Below are positions 26,278-35,715 of a stretch of 64,000 nt of DNA, piece after piece. Both the position numbers and the translations under genes were made by a program. Within the stretch, counting starts at the first letter, position 1. Each line of letters opens with the position of its first letter. The stretch is from assembly GCF_030915505.1 (NCBI RefSeq), contig NZ_CP133265.1, positions 1,736,001-1,800,000 of the forward strand, written 5' to 3'. The DNA is from Neobacillus sp. OS1-2 (lineage in GTDB: Bacteria > Bacillota > Bacilli > Bacillales > Cytobacillaceae). The notes below the pieces were generated by a model. It was not told where the DNA came from and did no database searches. It saw nothing but the letters and a program-made list of their open reading frames with translations.

Positions 26278-28206
26278 TTATTTCACCTCTTCGGCCAAGC
26301 ATTTCAAGACTGGATTCTCAACCACCTGATACCCGCCAATTTGATCAACCTGCTCCCGGAAGGCAGCTGATTGAATAATGGCCAGAAGCTGGCTGCCGCT
26401 TTCACTTTCATAAAAGCTGCGCGTCATCACTAAATCATATTCTTCATCGGCAACAGGAACAAAGTCCAAGCCCATCGCCTTTGCTGCCGGATAAATCCCG
26501 AGCCCGGCACCATTGGCATCCCCGTTCACTTCTGCCGCCACCGCTAAATGGGAGAACATTTCCCGGTCATAACCAGTAATCACTTCCGGCTCCAGCCCAG
26601 CCTCTTCCAGCAGCAAATCAAACAGGATGCGGGTTCCGGCTCCTTTTTGACGATTGACAAAGTTCGCCCCCGTCCGGACTAAATCTGTGACCGCAGCAAT
26701 TTCAAGGGGATTCCCTTTTGGCAAAATCCAGCCTTGCTTCCTTTTTAAAAAGGGGTAAAGAACCACGTCTTGCCCGGCTAACATTTTTCGGACATATGAA
26801 CTATTATATTGCTTTGTGCTTGGGTCAAGCAAATGAATGCCTGCTACATGGGCCTCGCCCTTCCGAATCGCCATGATGCCGGCCATGCTGCCGACATGGG
26901 AGGAGACAATTTTCCGCTCTGTTCGGACACGTTTCAGCTGTGAAGATAACAGGTCAATCGTCAAATCATGGCTGCCGCAAAAGACAATGGCATGTTTAAT
27001 CTCCTCAAGTGGGCGCAGCAGTTCTACTTCTGCCGTTTCCCCTTGCTCATAGCCAATCACATTTGGCGGTACAATTAGCATACCGTCTGCTCTGACATAG
27101 GACATCGTGACCCCTGCCGCTCGTGTCAACGGATTGGCGACAAACTGGCCATCTACGTAGCCGATATTCATGCGCACGAAGTCTTCGGCACCCATTGAGG
27201 AAACAATGCGGCGCCCAAGTTTGACCGTAACCGTTTGCCGCTGCGGTTCTGGAATCCCCAAGTATTGGCAAACAAGTGGACGCACAAACCACTCAAGCGC
27301 TAAATAGGCAGATACAGGATAGCCTGGCACACCGACGGCGATTTTCCCGTTTATTTTTCCCAAAACGGTTGGTTTCCCAGGCCGTGCGGCGACCCCATGG
27401 GTATAGACCTCGCCGATTTCTGCAATGATGTGGACCGTGAAGTCCTTCCTGCCTGCTGATGAGCCGGCATTGATGACGATAATATCAGAAGTTTCAGCTG
27501 CTTCTAGCAGCACTTCCTTAATTTTCTCCGGCTCGTCCTTGACGATTGAATGGAGTTTTGGCTCACCGCCCCACTCCTTGATAAATCCAGAAAACACTGT
27601 GCCATTGAATTCAATTATTTTTCCGGAAGCTAACTCAGAAGCCGCTTCGACGAGCTCGTTGCCTGTCGGGATAATTGTGACCACCGGTTTTTTGACAACA
27701 GGAATCACGAGCTGCTGGGCAGCGAGCAGCACACCTAAATCCGCCGGCCGCAGTGTATGTCCTTGCGGGAACAGCATTTCTTCTTGGACGATATCCTCGC
27801 CAATTGGGCGAATATGCTGCCATGGTGTGGCTGGTTCAATGATTTCAATCGTATCCTCATCCACCACATGGACATGCTCAATCATAATAACGGCGTTGAA
27901 CGGGGAAGGGATGGCATTCCCGGTATCAACAAAGCAAAATTCCGACTGTTTCTTTAGAAAAAGTGGATGTTGCTCATGCGCTTGATAGGTGCTTTCGGCA
28001 ACAACGGCAATTCCGTCCATTGCTGAGGCGTGGTAGTGCGGCATCGAGACCTTCGCAAAAATCGGTTCAGCGGTCACACGCCCCAAAGCGTCAACCGTCC
28101 CGAGATAATCAATTTCAGGTGTCAGCTCGCAGGCCGCCAGGATTTGCTCTCTTGCTTCCGCTCGGGGTTTATCTTCTAAATAAATTTTGCGCTTATACTT
28201 TTCCAT
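26278..28206 (-). CDS. MoeA fused to a periplasmic-binding-protein-like domain
   Basis: 642 residues in two parts. The N-terminal part (about 1-410) is MoeA: HYHASAMDGIAVVAE, GEDIVQEEMLFPQGHTLRP, TIIPTGNELVEAA, INAGSSAGRKDFTV and PGKPTVLGKINGKIAVGVPG. MoeA inserts molybdate into adenylylated molybdopterin. The C-terminal part (about 415-640) begins AIVFCGSHDLTIDLLSSQLK and resembles a ModA/LysR-effector-type binding domain (GIHLLDPSTKQYNSSYVRK, NRQKGAGTRILFDLLL). Such fusions are known; sensing or delivering molybdate/tungstate to the MoeA domain is inference. It lies 15 nt after the moeA gene and next to moaE. Confidence 0.9.
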   Translation of the reverse strand: MEKYKRKIYLEDKPRAEAREQILAACELTPEIDYLGTVDALGRVTAEPIFAKVSMPHYHASAMDGIAVVAESTYQAHEQHPLFLKKQSEFCFVDTGNAIPSPFNAVIMIEHVHVVDEDTIEIIEPATPWQHIRPIGEDIVQEEMLFPQGHTLRPADLGVLLAAQQLVIPVVKKPVVTIIPTGNELVEAASELASGKIIEFNGTVFSGFIKEWGGEPKLHSIVKDEPEKIKEVLLEAAETSDIIVINAGSSAGRKDFTVHIIAEIGEVYTHGVAARPGKPTVLGKINGKIAVGVPGYPVSAYLALEWFVRPLVCQYLGIPEPQRQTVTVKLGRRIVSSMGAEDFVRMNIGYVDGQFVANPLTRAAGVTMSYVRADGMLIVPPNVIGYEQGETAEVELLRPLEEIKHAIVFCGSHDLTIDLLSSQLKRVRTERKIVSSHVGSMAGIMAIRKGEAHVAGIHLLDPSTKQYNSSYVRKMLAGQDVVLYPFLKRKQGWILPKGNPLEIAAVTDLVRTGANFVNRQKGAGTRILFDLLLEEAGLEPEVITGYDREMFSHLAVAAEVNGDANGAGLGIYPAAKAMGLDFVPVADEEYDLVMTRSFYESESGSQLLAIIQSAAFREQVDQIGGYQVVENPVLKCLAEEVK

Positions 28207-28221
28207 GCTACTCGCTGCCCC

Positions 28222-29453
28222 CTACCTTGAGGGAATCACAGGAACATAGTCACCCTGTGAAACCCCTTCTTTTTCTGAACTAATCTCGACAATACCGTCG
28301 CTTTTGACCAATGTGGTAATCAAACCGGATTTTCCGATAATCGGCTCTGCCCACCATTCGCCCTCTTTTTCAAATAAGCGCACTCGGATATAATCTGCTC
28401 GTCCCATTGACGAGGGAATATTCTTCGTGATCTTGGCAAAATCCGCTCCGGTTTGTGCTCGATTTTTTCACCCTTAAGCTTTCGTAAAATCCGTTCGCCG
28501 AATAGCTTGAAGATAATCATCGCACTCGCAGGATGTCCCGGCAGGCCAATGACAGGTTTGCCCTTTGCCACCGCTAATATCGTTGGTTTCCCTGGTTTAA
28601 TCGAGATGCCGTGGACAAAAACGCCGGGATCCCCTAAAGCTTGAATCACATCTGTGGTATAATCCTTTGCTCCGACCGAGCTGCCGCCGGAGAGGATTAA
28701 ACAATCAACCACGTCATAGAGCTCGCGCGCGCGCCCGCGAAATTCTTCAAAATCATCACGGACAATGCCGCCATACACGACATCAACATTCCATTCGTTC
28801 GCAAGGCCGGCAATCGTTAAATAGTTAATGTCGCGAATTTGCCCTTCTATAAGTGTTTTCGTTTGATAGGGGACGATTTCATCGCCTGATGAAAGGTAAC
28901 CGACCTTCAATTTCCGAAAAACTGGCACCTCTGCAATCCCCAAAGACGCTAAGGCCCCTAATTCCTGCGGCCGCAGCCTCGTTCCGGCCTTTAGGAGAAT
29001 TTCCCCTTCTTTAATATCCTCCCCGGCACGAATCACATTTTCACCGGGCGCAACTTGCTTATATGTATTTAAGAGGCCCTCTACGTCCTCACAGTGTTCA
29101 ATCATCAGCACACTGTCACTGCCCTTTGGCATCATTCCGCCTGTCGGTACATATACCGCGGTGCCGTGGCTAACAACAGCATCAGGGACTTCGCCCATTT
29201 TTACTTCTCCAGCTACGGTTAAAAAGCCGGGCATGGATTCAGAGGAACCATACGTATCCTTCGCGCGAACAGCATACCCGTCGACAGTTGAGCGATCAAA
29301 ACTAGGCACATTTTCCTTCGCCACTACAGGCGAAGCTAAAATATCGTTTAATGCCTCGCCAAGCTCTCTACCCACTGTTTGTCCAATCACCGGTATGTTT
29401 TCCTCGATTAAGGCAAATGTTTCTTCAACTGTTTTCACTTTGAAAAATTGCAT
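28222..29453 (-). pseudogene. moeA: Molybdopterin molybdenumtransferase MoeA, single-base frameshift
   Basis: From ATG 29453 (preceded by AAAGGGGG) the frame reads a normal MoeA: VPSFDRSTVDGYAVRAKDTY, VYVPTGGMMPKGSDSVLMIE, GEDIKEGEILLKAGTRLRPQ, SGGSSVGAKDYTTDVIQALG and GKPVIGLPGHPASAMIIFKL. Near 28437 it shifts into a wrong frame ending at 28320. The proper C-terminal domain continues in another frame as SSMGRADYIRVRLFEKEGEW and on to DYVPVIPSR with a stop at 28222. Adding one G in TTTTGCC (minus strand) restores a full-length protein of about 410 residues. This is either a true mutation or a sequencing/assembly deletion. The paralogous MoeA fusion downstream could compensate. Confidence 0.88.
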
Positions 29454-29479
29454 GGTTCCCTTTTTCCCCCTTTAAAAAG

Positions 29480-30076
29480 TCAATCTGCCTCGGCCCACTT
29501 CTTTGCCTCTTCATATTCATTCGGGTGATTCATATTAAAAAAGACTCGTTCGATATCAAGATGACTATAAGTCTGTAGTTCTGTTTCGGTTACATACAGG
29601 ACGTTTAATTGGTCAAGCAAATGCTTCATGCGCAGCCGCCCAGCCTCAATACTGGCAGCAACCTCTTCGACCGTCTTCTTTTGAAAAACAGCAAATAACG
29701 GATGTTGTTTTCCATTAATAACGGGAATAACCGCATCATAATGGCCACAGTTATGAACAAGTGCTTCAGCAAGCTCTGTTGAAACAAACGGCATATCACA
29801 GGCGACAATAAAGTTTACATCATAATCAGATGCCAGGAGGCCTGCATGTACCCCTGCCAGCGGCCCCATCCCTGGAAAATGATCTGCAACCATCCTTAAT
29901 CCCAAAAATTCATATTGTTCAGAATCATTTGTTACTAGAATTATATCATCAAATAGTAGTTTAAGTGCATCTGCTATTCTTTCGATGTTCGTTTTCTCAT
30001 TTATTTTTAGCAGCGCCTTATTGGTGCCCATTCGGCTTGATTTTCCGCCTGCTAAAATAATCGCTGCAGCTTTCAT
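29480..30076 (-). CDS. mobA: Molybdenum cofactor guanylyltransferase MobA
   Basis: A 198-residue enzyme that attaches GMP to Mo-molybdopterin, giving the MGD cofactor used by formate dehydrogenase. The NTP-binding motif AAIILAGGKSSRMGTNKALL is at the N-terminus; VADHFPGMGPLAGVHAGL and FIVACDMPFVSTELA follow. ATG 30076 is preferred over the frame start 30088, with AGAAGGTG 9 nt upstream. It lies between fdhE and moeA in the same direction. Its presence fits the bis-MGD-dependent FdhA in the cluster. Confidence 0.95.
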   Translation of the reverse strand: MKAAAIILAGGKSSRMGTNKALLKINEKTNIERIADALKLLFDDIILVTNDSEQYEFLGLRMVADHFPGMGPLAGVHAGLLASDYDVNFIVACDMPFVSTELAEALVHNCGHYDAVIPVINGKQHPLFAVFQKKTVEEVAASIEAGRLRMKHLLDQLNVLYVTETELQTYSHLDIERVFFNMNHPNEYEEAKKWAEAD

Positions 30077-30092
30077 GTAAAAAAACACCTTC

Positions 30093-30902
30093 TTAATTTG
30101 TCAGTTTTTTTTCGCCTAGCGAGTTATAACCGTTATCCTGTGCTACAAAATCAAGATGGATGGAATTTAAATCTAGTAATGCTACTGACGGTTTCGAGAT
30201 ATATTGTCTCGTATCTATAATTTTAATATAGCCCTTACATTCTTCGCAAACTTGAATTTGCGAGGTGGCATCGCCTTCAACGGTTAAAAACTGGATTGTC
30301 TTATGGTCTTCATTGCCGCAATGAGAACATTCCAAGCGCTTGGCATGCCAATTAGCATGGCAGCGAGGACAATGAATAGCTTTTTTCCCCTCTTCTTCAA
30401 GCGTGGCCAACCGGGCGGGCTCGCCGCAAACAGGGCAGCCAGCCCCCGGAGCGGCATGGTTAATCATCGGCTGGACCTTTTCAGCTGTTAACTGTAAGTA
30501 TGGGCGAAGGGCGGTCTCTGCCAGGAATTGCGGGATCCATTCTTCGAGGCCGTGCTCTTCGGCAAAACTGGTAAAATACACTTCGTTAAACGAAAAGGCT
30601 TCGTCAATCCAGCGGATCGCTGTTTCCTCGTTAAGAAGGCTCGCAATACAAGACAATTTCGCCTCGAGATCGGGAATGAGTGTTACTAGTGTGGTATTTA
30701 TTTCGTCTATCCACTGTACGAATAGGGAAATGTCAAAATCAATAGCCGCTAACGCGGCAGCCGGCACTCCTGCTTGCATCGCAGCCTTATCAAAATTTGG
30801 TCTTATGGTTTCCGGATCTATCTGAAGCTTCCACTGTTCTTGAAGCTTGATGATTCCTTTTTGCAGTTCTTGATATTCTTTTGAAACAACGGATTTGATC
30901 AT
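30093..30902 (-). CDS. fdhE: Formate dehydrogenase accessory protein FdhE
   Basis: A 269-residue zinc/iron-binding chaperone with four CxxC knuckles in the C-terminal half: CPVCGEPA, CPRCHANW, CSHCGNEDH and CEECKGY, the FdhE rubredoxin-like pattern. In enterobacteria FdhE is needed for maturation of respiratory formate dehydrogenases. ATG 30902 (MIKSVVSKEYQ) has GAGGTG 8 nt upstream; the frame extends to GTG 30911. A 21-bp repeat array and a hairpin lie between it and fdhC. Confidence 0.92.
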   Translation of the reverse strand: MIKSVVSKEYQELQKGIIKLQEQWKLQIDPETIRPNFDKAAMQAGVPAAALAAIDFDISLFVQWIDEINTTLVTLIPDLEAKLSCIASLLNEETAIRWIDEAFSFNEVYFTSFAEEHGLEEWIPQFLAETALRPYLQLTAEKVQPMINHAAPGAGCPVCGEPARLATLEEEGKKAIHCPRCHANWHAKRLECSHCGNEDHKTIQFLTVEGDATSQIQVCEECKGYIKIIDTRQYISKPSVALLDLNSIHLDFVAQDNGYNSLGEKKLTN

Positions 30903-30934
30903 CGTTGTCACACCTCATTTTTTGATATTTTTTG

Positions 30935-31018
30935 ATTCGCTCATTGACTGCTTAAATTCGCTCGTTGAAACGATTGATTCGCTCATTGACTGCCTAAATT
31001 CGCTCATTGACCCCAAAA
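30935..31018. repeat. 21-bp tandem array, unit ATTCGCTCATTGA
   Basis: ATTCGCTC starts at 30935, 30956, 30977 and 30998, exactly 21 bp apart. ATTCGCTC(A/G)TTGA is conserved (13 bp) and the last 8 bp vary. A degenerate fifth copy (ATTCATGATCAGCACC) may follow. It lies immediately upstream of fdhE and downstream of fdhC. It is unrelated in sequence to the 21-bp array at 7675. Confidence 0.9.
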
Positions 31019-31061
31019 TTCATGATCAGCACCCAATTGGGTCGTAAATAAAGACCGCTTT

Positions 31062-31105
31062 TTTAAAGGAAAAGGCTGTCGTAAACTATGACAGCCATTC
31101 CTTTT
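31062..31105 (-). terminator. Hairpin downstream of fdhC
   Basis: AAAGGAAAAGGCTGTC pairs with GACAGCCATTCCTTT (GGCTGTC/GACAGCC core plus AGG/CCT). On the minus strand the T-rich flank TTTTCCTTTAAAAAA is imperfect. It would end or reduce fdhABC transcription before fdhE. Confidence 0.6.
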
Positions 31106-31130
31106 GATTATAAAATTGAAAACGAATGGT

Positions 31131-31844
31131 TTAAGCGCCTTTTTTACGTTTTGGATCATCGAGGTCAGGGAAGTTGCCCTTTTTCACTTCTTCGTCATAC
31201 CAGTCGGCATAGTGTCCTTTTGCCCACCAGGCAGGAACTTTTCCGGTTACAACGCCGGAGTAGCCTGGTCTCGAATGTTTATGGACTACAGAAAGGTAAA
31301 TATGTCCGACGATCACAGCAATTCCTAGTCCGAACCCAATGTTATGAAGGACGTAGCCCCATTGTACAAGCGCTCTTGGGAAGTACTCAGGGAACCACAT
31401 CGTGAAGCCCGAAACAATAACCAAGATGGCACAGAAGATCTGAAGAATGGAGTTGATTTTTTCACCAGCGTTAAAGAAGGTTTGTCTGATATGCTTAAAC
31501 TTGAAGCCGAATAATTCTTTCACGAATTCACTGAAGAATTCAAGGTCACGCTTTTTCCATGTGATTAATTCCTTCATCCAGTGAATAAAAAACTTCGGAC
31601 TAAATATCAATAAGATGAAGGTAGGCGTTATGAATGCTACCGCAAAAATTCGGTGCAGGAGCCGGGCCATCGCCGGGCCGCCAAAAACCGGATACAGCCA
31701 GTCAAAGAATTCCGTATACATCGGCAGGGCCGTGATGTATAGGGCAAAGAAGGCAATTCCATTGATTGCATGCGCCCAAACAAACGCCTTTGGAAAACGT
31801 TGTATCTTTACATCCGCTTGCGGGTGGGTTTGCTTATTACTCAT
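31131..31844 (-). CDS. fdhC: Formate dehydrogenase cytochrome b subunit (gamma)
   Basis: About 237 residues with four membrane helices, of the FdnI/FdoI type. Heme-b histidines are expected among FVWAHAINGIAFF, MARLLHRIFAVAF, GYVLHNIGFGLG and GHIYLSVVHKHSRPGYSGV. It anchors the complex and passes electrons from the Fe-S subunit to quinone. The open frame extends to 31940, but GGAGG precedes ATG 31844 by 8 nt and this overlaps the fdhB stop by 8 nt, so the true protein starts MSNKQTHPQ. Confidence 0.93.
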   Translation of the reverse strand: MSNKQTHPQADVKIQRFPKAFVWAHAINGIAFFALYITALPMYTEFFDWLYPVFGGPAMARLLHRIFAVAFITPTFILLIFSPKFFIHWMKELITWKKRDLEFFSEFVKELFGFKFKHIRQTFFNAGEKINSILQIFCAILVIVSGFTMWFPEYFPRALVQWGYVLHNIGFGLGIAVIVGHIYLSVVHKHSRPGYSGVVTGKVPAWWAKGHYADWYDEEVKKGNFPDLDDPKRKKGA

Positions 31845-32664
31845 GGCCGCCACCTCCATTTTCGTCCTCGTCATTCGCTTTTTTACTAAAAAACTTATTG
31901 GCAACAAATGCGCCGACAACTGCCATGGTGGTTGCCCCAATCATGGCCTTGCCGATTGGCTGGGCATAGTCTTTCCAGACAACGGCTGATGTTGGCACTT
32001 TAGGGTTTTCAGGCAAACCATATACAGATGGCCGCTCTGCTAATACATAAATTGTATGTGTACCGCCAACACCTTGCGGATTATACACTTGAGCATTTGG
32101 ATAACGGCCCTTGATTTCCTTCACACGCTGTTCTGCCTTTTTGATCATCGCATCTTGGTCGCCAAACTCCATTGCGCCAGTATGACAAGTCGTTACGCAG
32201 GCTGGCTGTAAGCCCTCGTCGATTCGGTCGGTACACATGGTGCACTTATGCGCCTTGCGATACTCTTTTCCGTTCTTATCCTTATATTCCTTCAAGGAAA
32301 TTACCTCAAACGGACAGTTCTGCACGCAATAGCCGCAGCCTACGCAGGTATCTTGATCAATGACAACCGTTCCATACTTCGTATAGCTGATGGCATTTTC
32401 CGGACACACCTTTTCACAGGCGGCATCTGTACAATGGAAGCAGGAGGAATGGCGGAAAAGGTATTCTAAATCACCTTTTCCATTCTCGTGTTCAATAAAC
32501 TGAAGAACATTCCATGTATCCGCTGTTGTTTTCGCATGTGATTGGACACTGCCAAGGAAATCTGTCGGCTCTGCCGGGAGATCATTCCAGTTTTTACAGG
32601 CGACCATACACGCGCGGCAGCCATCGCACTTTGTTACATCGACATATTTTACATACTTACTCAT
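31837..32664 (-). CDS. fdhB: Formate dehydrogenase iron-sulfur subunit (beta)
   Basis: 275 residues with four 4Fe-4S motifs: CDGCRACMVACKNW, CFHCTDAACEKVCP, CVGCGYCVQNCPF and CTMCTDRIDEGLQPACVTTC. A C-terminal membrane anchor (GATTMAVVGAFVANKFF) follows, as in FdnH/FdoH. It carries electrons from the catalytic subunit to the cytochrome. The start ATG overlaps the fdhA stop by 4 nt and the gene overlaps fdhC, so the three subunits are translationally coupled. Confidence 0.97.
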   Translation of the reverse strand: MSKYVKYVDVTKCDGCRACMVACKNWNDLPAEPTDFLGSVQSHAKTTADTWNVLQFIEHENGKGDLEYLFRHSSCFHCTDAACEKVCPENAISYTKYGTVVIDQDTCVGCGYCVQNCPFEVISLKEYKDKNGKEYRKAHKCTMCTDRIDEGLQPACVTTCHTGAMEFGDQDAMIKKAEQRVKEIKGRYPNAQVYNPQGVGGTHTIYVLAERPSVYGLPENPKVPTSAVVWKDYAQPIGKAMIGATTMAVVGAFVANKFFSKKANDEDENGGGGHE

Positions 32665-35651
32665 ACGTCAGCCCTCCTAACGTTACAGAGGAATGCTTTA
32701 TATTCAGGAATCATCGTATTCGCATCCCCAATATGTGGAGTCAGACGGTTGGCTGTATCCCCAGTGGCAAAGCCTTTATAGCCAAAATGCCATGGCATTC
32801 CGATTTGGTGCACTTTTTTGCCTCTTACTGTAAATGGCTTATAGCGTTTCGTGACCATTGCATAGGCCTTGATTTCGCCGCGTGCCGAGCTGACAATGAT
32901 TTTGTCTTTATTCTTGATGCCTTTTTCTTTTGCGAGATCTTCACTTAATTCCACAAACATATGACCAGCAAGCTCTGAAAGCCATTCTTGGTTTCTTGTC
33001 ATCGAGCCGGACTGCCAGTGTTCACTTAAACGGTAGGTTGTGGCCACGATCGGATAGTCCACCTTGAAACCCTTTTTATTAAAGTCTCCTTCCATAATCA
33101 CAGTTGCCGGGTTCATTTCCTGTCCAGAGAAAGCATTTGGAACAGGGCTTTCAAATGGCTCATAGTGTTCTGGGAACGGTCCGTCGTTTAAAGTTGGTGC
33201 AAACAATAATGCCACACCGTCTTTATTCATCATAAAGGCACCCGTACCACCGGGTTCAGTTGGTGCAGTTACGGCCTTAAAGTCTGGGACATCATTACCA
33301 ACCCATTTCTTCTGGGCATCATCCCACCAAATAACAGCCTTATCCTTGCTCCATGGCTTGCCGCTTGGATCGGCAGAGGCACGGTTATAAAGAATGCGGC
33401 GGTTCATTGGCCATGCATAGGACCAGTTCAAATAATGCTCGCCGCCTAGATCCTTGTTATCACGGTTCTTCGATTTATTTTTGCCTTCTTCAGGATAGAA
33501 ACCAGAATAAATCCAGTTACCGCTTGACGTCGAACCGTCATCTAATAGGGCCCCAAAACCGGAGATTAGTTTACCTGTTTTCAAATCGTAGCCATTGATT
33601 TCTTTGGCCACAAGATCAATATCCGGTTCTGCTCCGGTACCGTAATTCCAATCAAGCGCTAAGAATGGTCGATCCGCTGATTTTGGACTGTTGGCGTATA
33701 GTTTTTTCAGTTTTAAGGCAAGTTCATGGATGATATCGAGATCGGGTCTTGCTTCGCCTCTGGAATCAATTGCCTTCCAGCGGTATTGCATCCAGCGTGA
33801 GCTGTTGGAAATACTGCCTTCCTTTTCAAAAGAAGCACTCGCTGGCAGTAGGAATACTTCCGTATTAATCTTCGCTGGATCACTGCCGGCTTCTTTTTGC
33901 CAGAATGCCGATGTTTCTGTCTCCCAAAGATCAATCGCTACCATCCATTTCAGTTTTCCAAGAGCCTCTTTTTCCTTACCAGCGTTCGGACCGCCGACAA
34001 CCGGGTTTGTTCCAAACAGGAAGGTGCCATCAAGCCCACCATCGTACATCGCTTTAAAGAGATTGATATGGGAATAGTTTTTATTTCCCTTTGGTAAAAA
34101 TTGATAGCCAAATTCATTTTCGGCTGTAGCATTTGCGCCATACCAAGATTTCAGCAAGCTGACAACGAATTTTGGTTTATTGCTCCAATACCCTGTTTTT
34201 GGCGTTTCTTTTTCCAAATAGCCTTTAAGGGTGGCATGCTCCGGAACCGTAGCTTTTGGTGCACCCAGGTAGCCTGTTAGGTTATCGAATAATAAACCAA
34301 AGTCTGTTGAGCCTTGCACATTGGATTCACCGCGCATGGCATTGATGCCGCCGCCTGGGATTCCGATATTTCCTAACAACAGCTGCAGGATGGCATAAAT
34401 ACGGACGTTTTGGGAACCGACTGTATGCTGGGTTGTTCCCATTGCATACATGATGGTACCGGACTTTCCAACCTTACCTGTTTCACAGAATGTTTTACAA
34501 ACCTTTAGATAGTCTTCCTGTGCTGTTCCAGTCACCGTGGTAACTGTTTTTACATCATAACGGGAATAGTGCTTTTTCATTAATTGGAACACGGAACGCG
34601 GATGCTCCAAGGATTCATCGACGACAGGCTTGCCATCTTCCGTTGTTTCAAGCGCCCATTTAGTTTTATCGTATGCTCGTTTCGCTTCGTCATAGCCTGA
34701 GAAAAGACCATCATTAAAGTCATAGCCTTCTTTCACAATAAAGGAAGCGTTTGTATATTTAGCCACATACTCCTTGTGGACGAGATTGTTTTCAAGCGCA
34801 TAATTAATCATTCCGCCGATAAACGGGATATCCGTACCGGAGCGGAGTGCTGCGTAAACGTCAGCTTGTGCCGATGTTCTAGTAAACCGCGGGTCAACGG
34901 ACACAATTTTGCCGCCGTTTTCCCTTGCTTTTGTCAACCATCTAAAGCTGATTGGATGGTTTTCCGCAGGGTTTGCGCCGATAATCAACGCACAATCGGT
35001 ATGCTGCAGATCATTCCAATGGTTAGTCATTGCTCCACGACCAAATGTAGGTGCCAGACCGGCAACCGTTGAACTATGTCATATTCGTGCCTGGTGCTCT
35101 AAGTAGGTGACACCAAGCCCTCTCATTAGTTTCGCGAGCAAATACGTTTCTTCATTATCAAGTGCTGCGCCGCCTAAGCTGGCAATTCTCTCTGTTTTAT
35201 TAACGGTAATGCCGTTTTCTACTTCAACAAATGATTTGTCACGTGTTTCTTTTGTACGCTTGGCAATGGTATCAAGCATCCATTCCCAATCCTTTTCCTC
35301 CCACTTATTGCTTCCAGGAGCACGGTAAAGCGGTTTTGTTAAGCGTTTTTCTGAGGTGTACAACTGTCTTAGTGTTGTACCCTTACTGCATAGCTTTCCT
35401 TCGTTAATTGGATTATCCGGATCCCCTTCCGTATAAACCACGGTATTGTCTTTGGTGTGGACAAGGATTCCACATCCGACACCACAGTAGCAGCAAATGG
35501 TTGGTGTTACAGTAGATTTGGCAATTTTAAATTCTTTTGTTTTCGCATAGGCCTTTTTCTCGTTAAAACCAAGTTCGACAACTGCAAGCGTTGCGGCAGT
35601 AGCGCCCGATAGTTTTAAAAATTGCCGGCGATTTAAGTTCATTTCAACCAT
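32661..35651 (-). CDS. fdhA: Selenocysteine-containing formate dehydrogenase catalytic subunit
   Basis: Read through one in-frame TGA (35081-35079) the gene gives 996 residues with Sec191 in the context [28 protein letters not shown], the exact site of Sec in E. coli FdnG/FdhF. The N-terminus has a Tat signal (NRRQFLKLSGATAATL). It is followed by the 4Fe-4S motif ICCYCGVGCGI...GKLCSKG and the molybdopterin domains. ATG 35651 is chosen for AAGGAG 7 nt upstream. The enzyme oxidises formate to CO2 at a Mo- or W-bis-MGD site, probably on the outer membrane face. Without recoding it would be misannotated as two genes (stop at 35079; restart near 35030). Confidence 0.95.
35050..35067 (-). promoter_or_regulatory. 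SECIS element for selenocysteine insertion in fdhA
   Basis: The RNA reads GGUUGCCGGUCUGGCACC, starting 11 nt after the UGA. Pairing GGU/ACC and GCC/GGC leaves one bulged U and a GGUCU loop. The E. coli fdhF SECIS apical hairpin (GGUUGCAGGUCUGCACC, also 11 nt after UGA) has the same bulged U and loop, the contacts of SelB. This supports true recoding rather than a nonsense mutation. Confidence 0.93.
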
Positions 35652-35715
35652 CACTATTCTCCTTCCCAAGAATATAGATTAGAACATCCCTTTTTCTCTA
35701 TCTAAATCTGCAAGT

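Noticed and set aside
35030-35081. fdhA as a pseudogene split by a nonsense codon
   Set aside because: The TGA is at the known selenocysteine position, both sides are fully conserved in one frame, and a SECIS hairpin follows at the standard distance.
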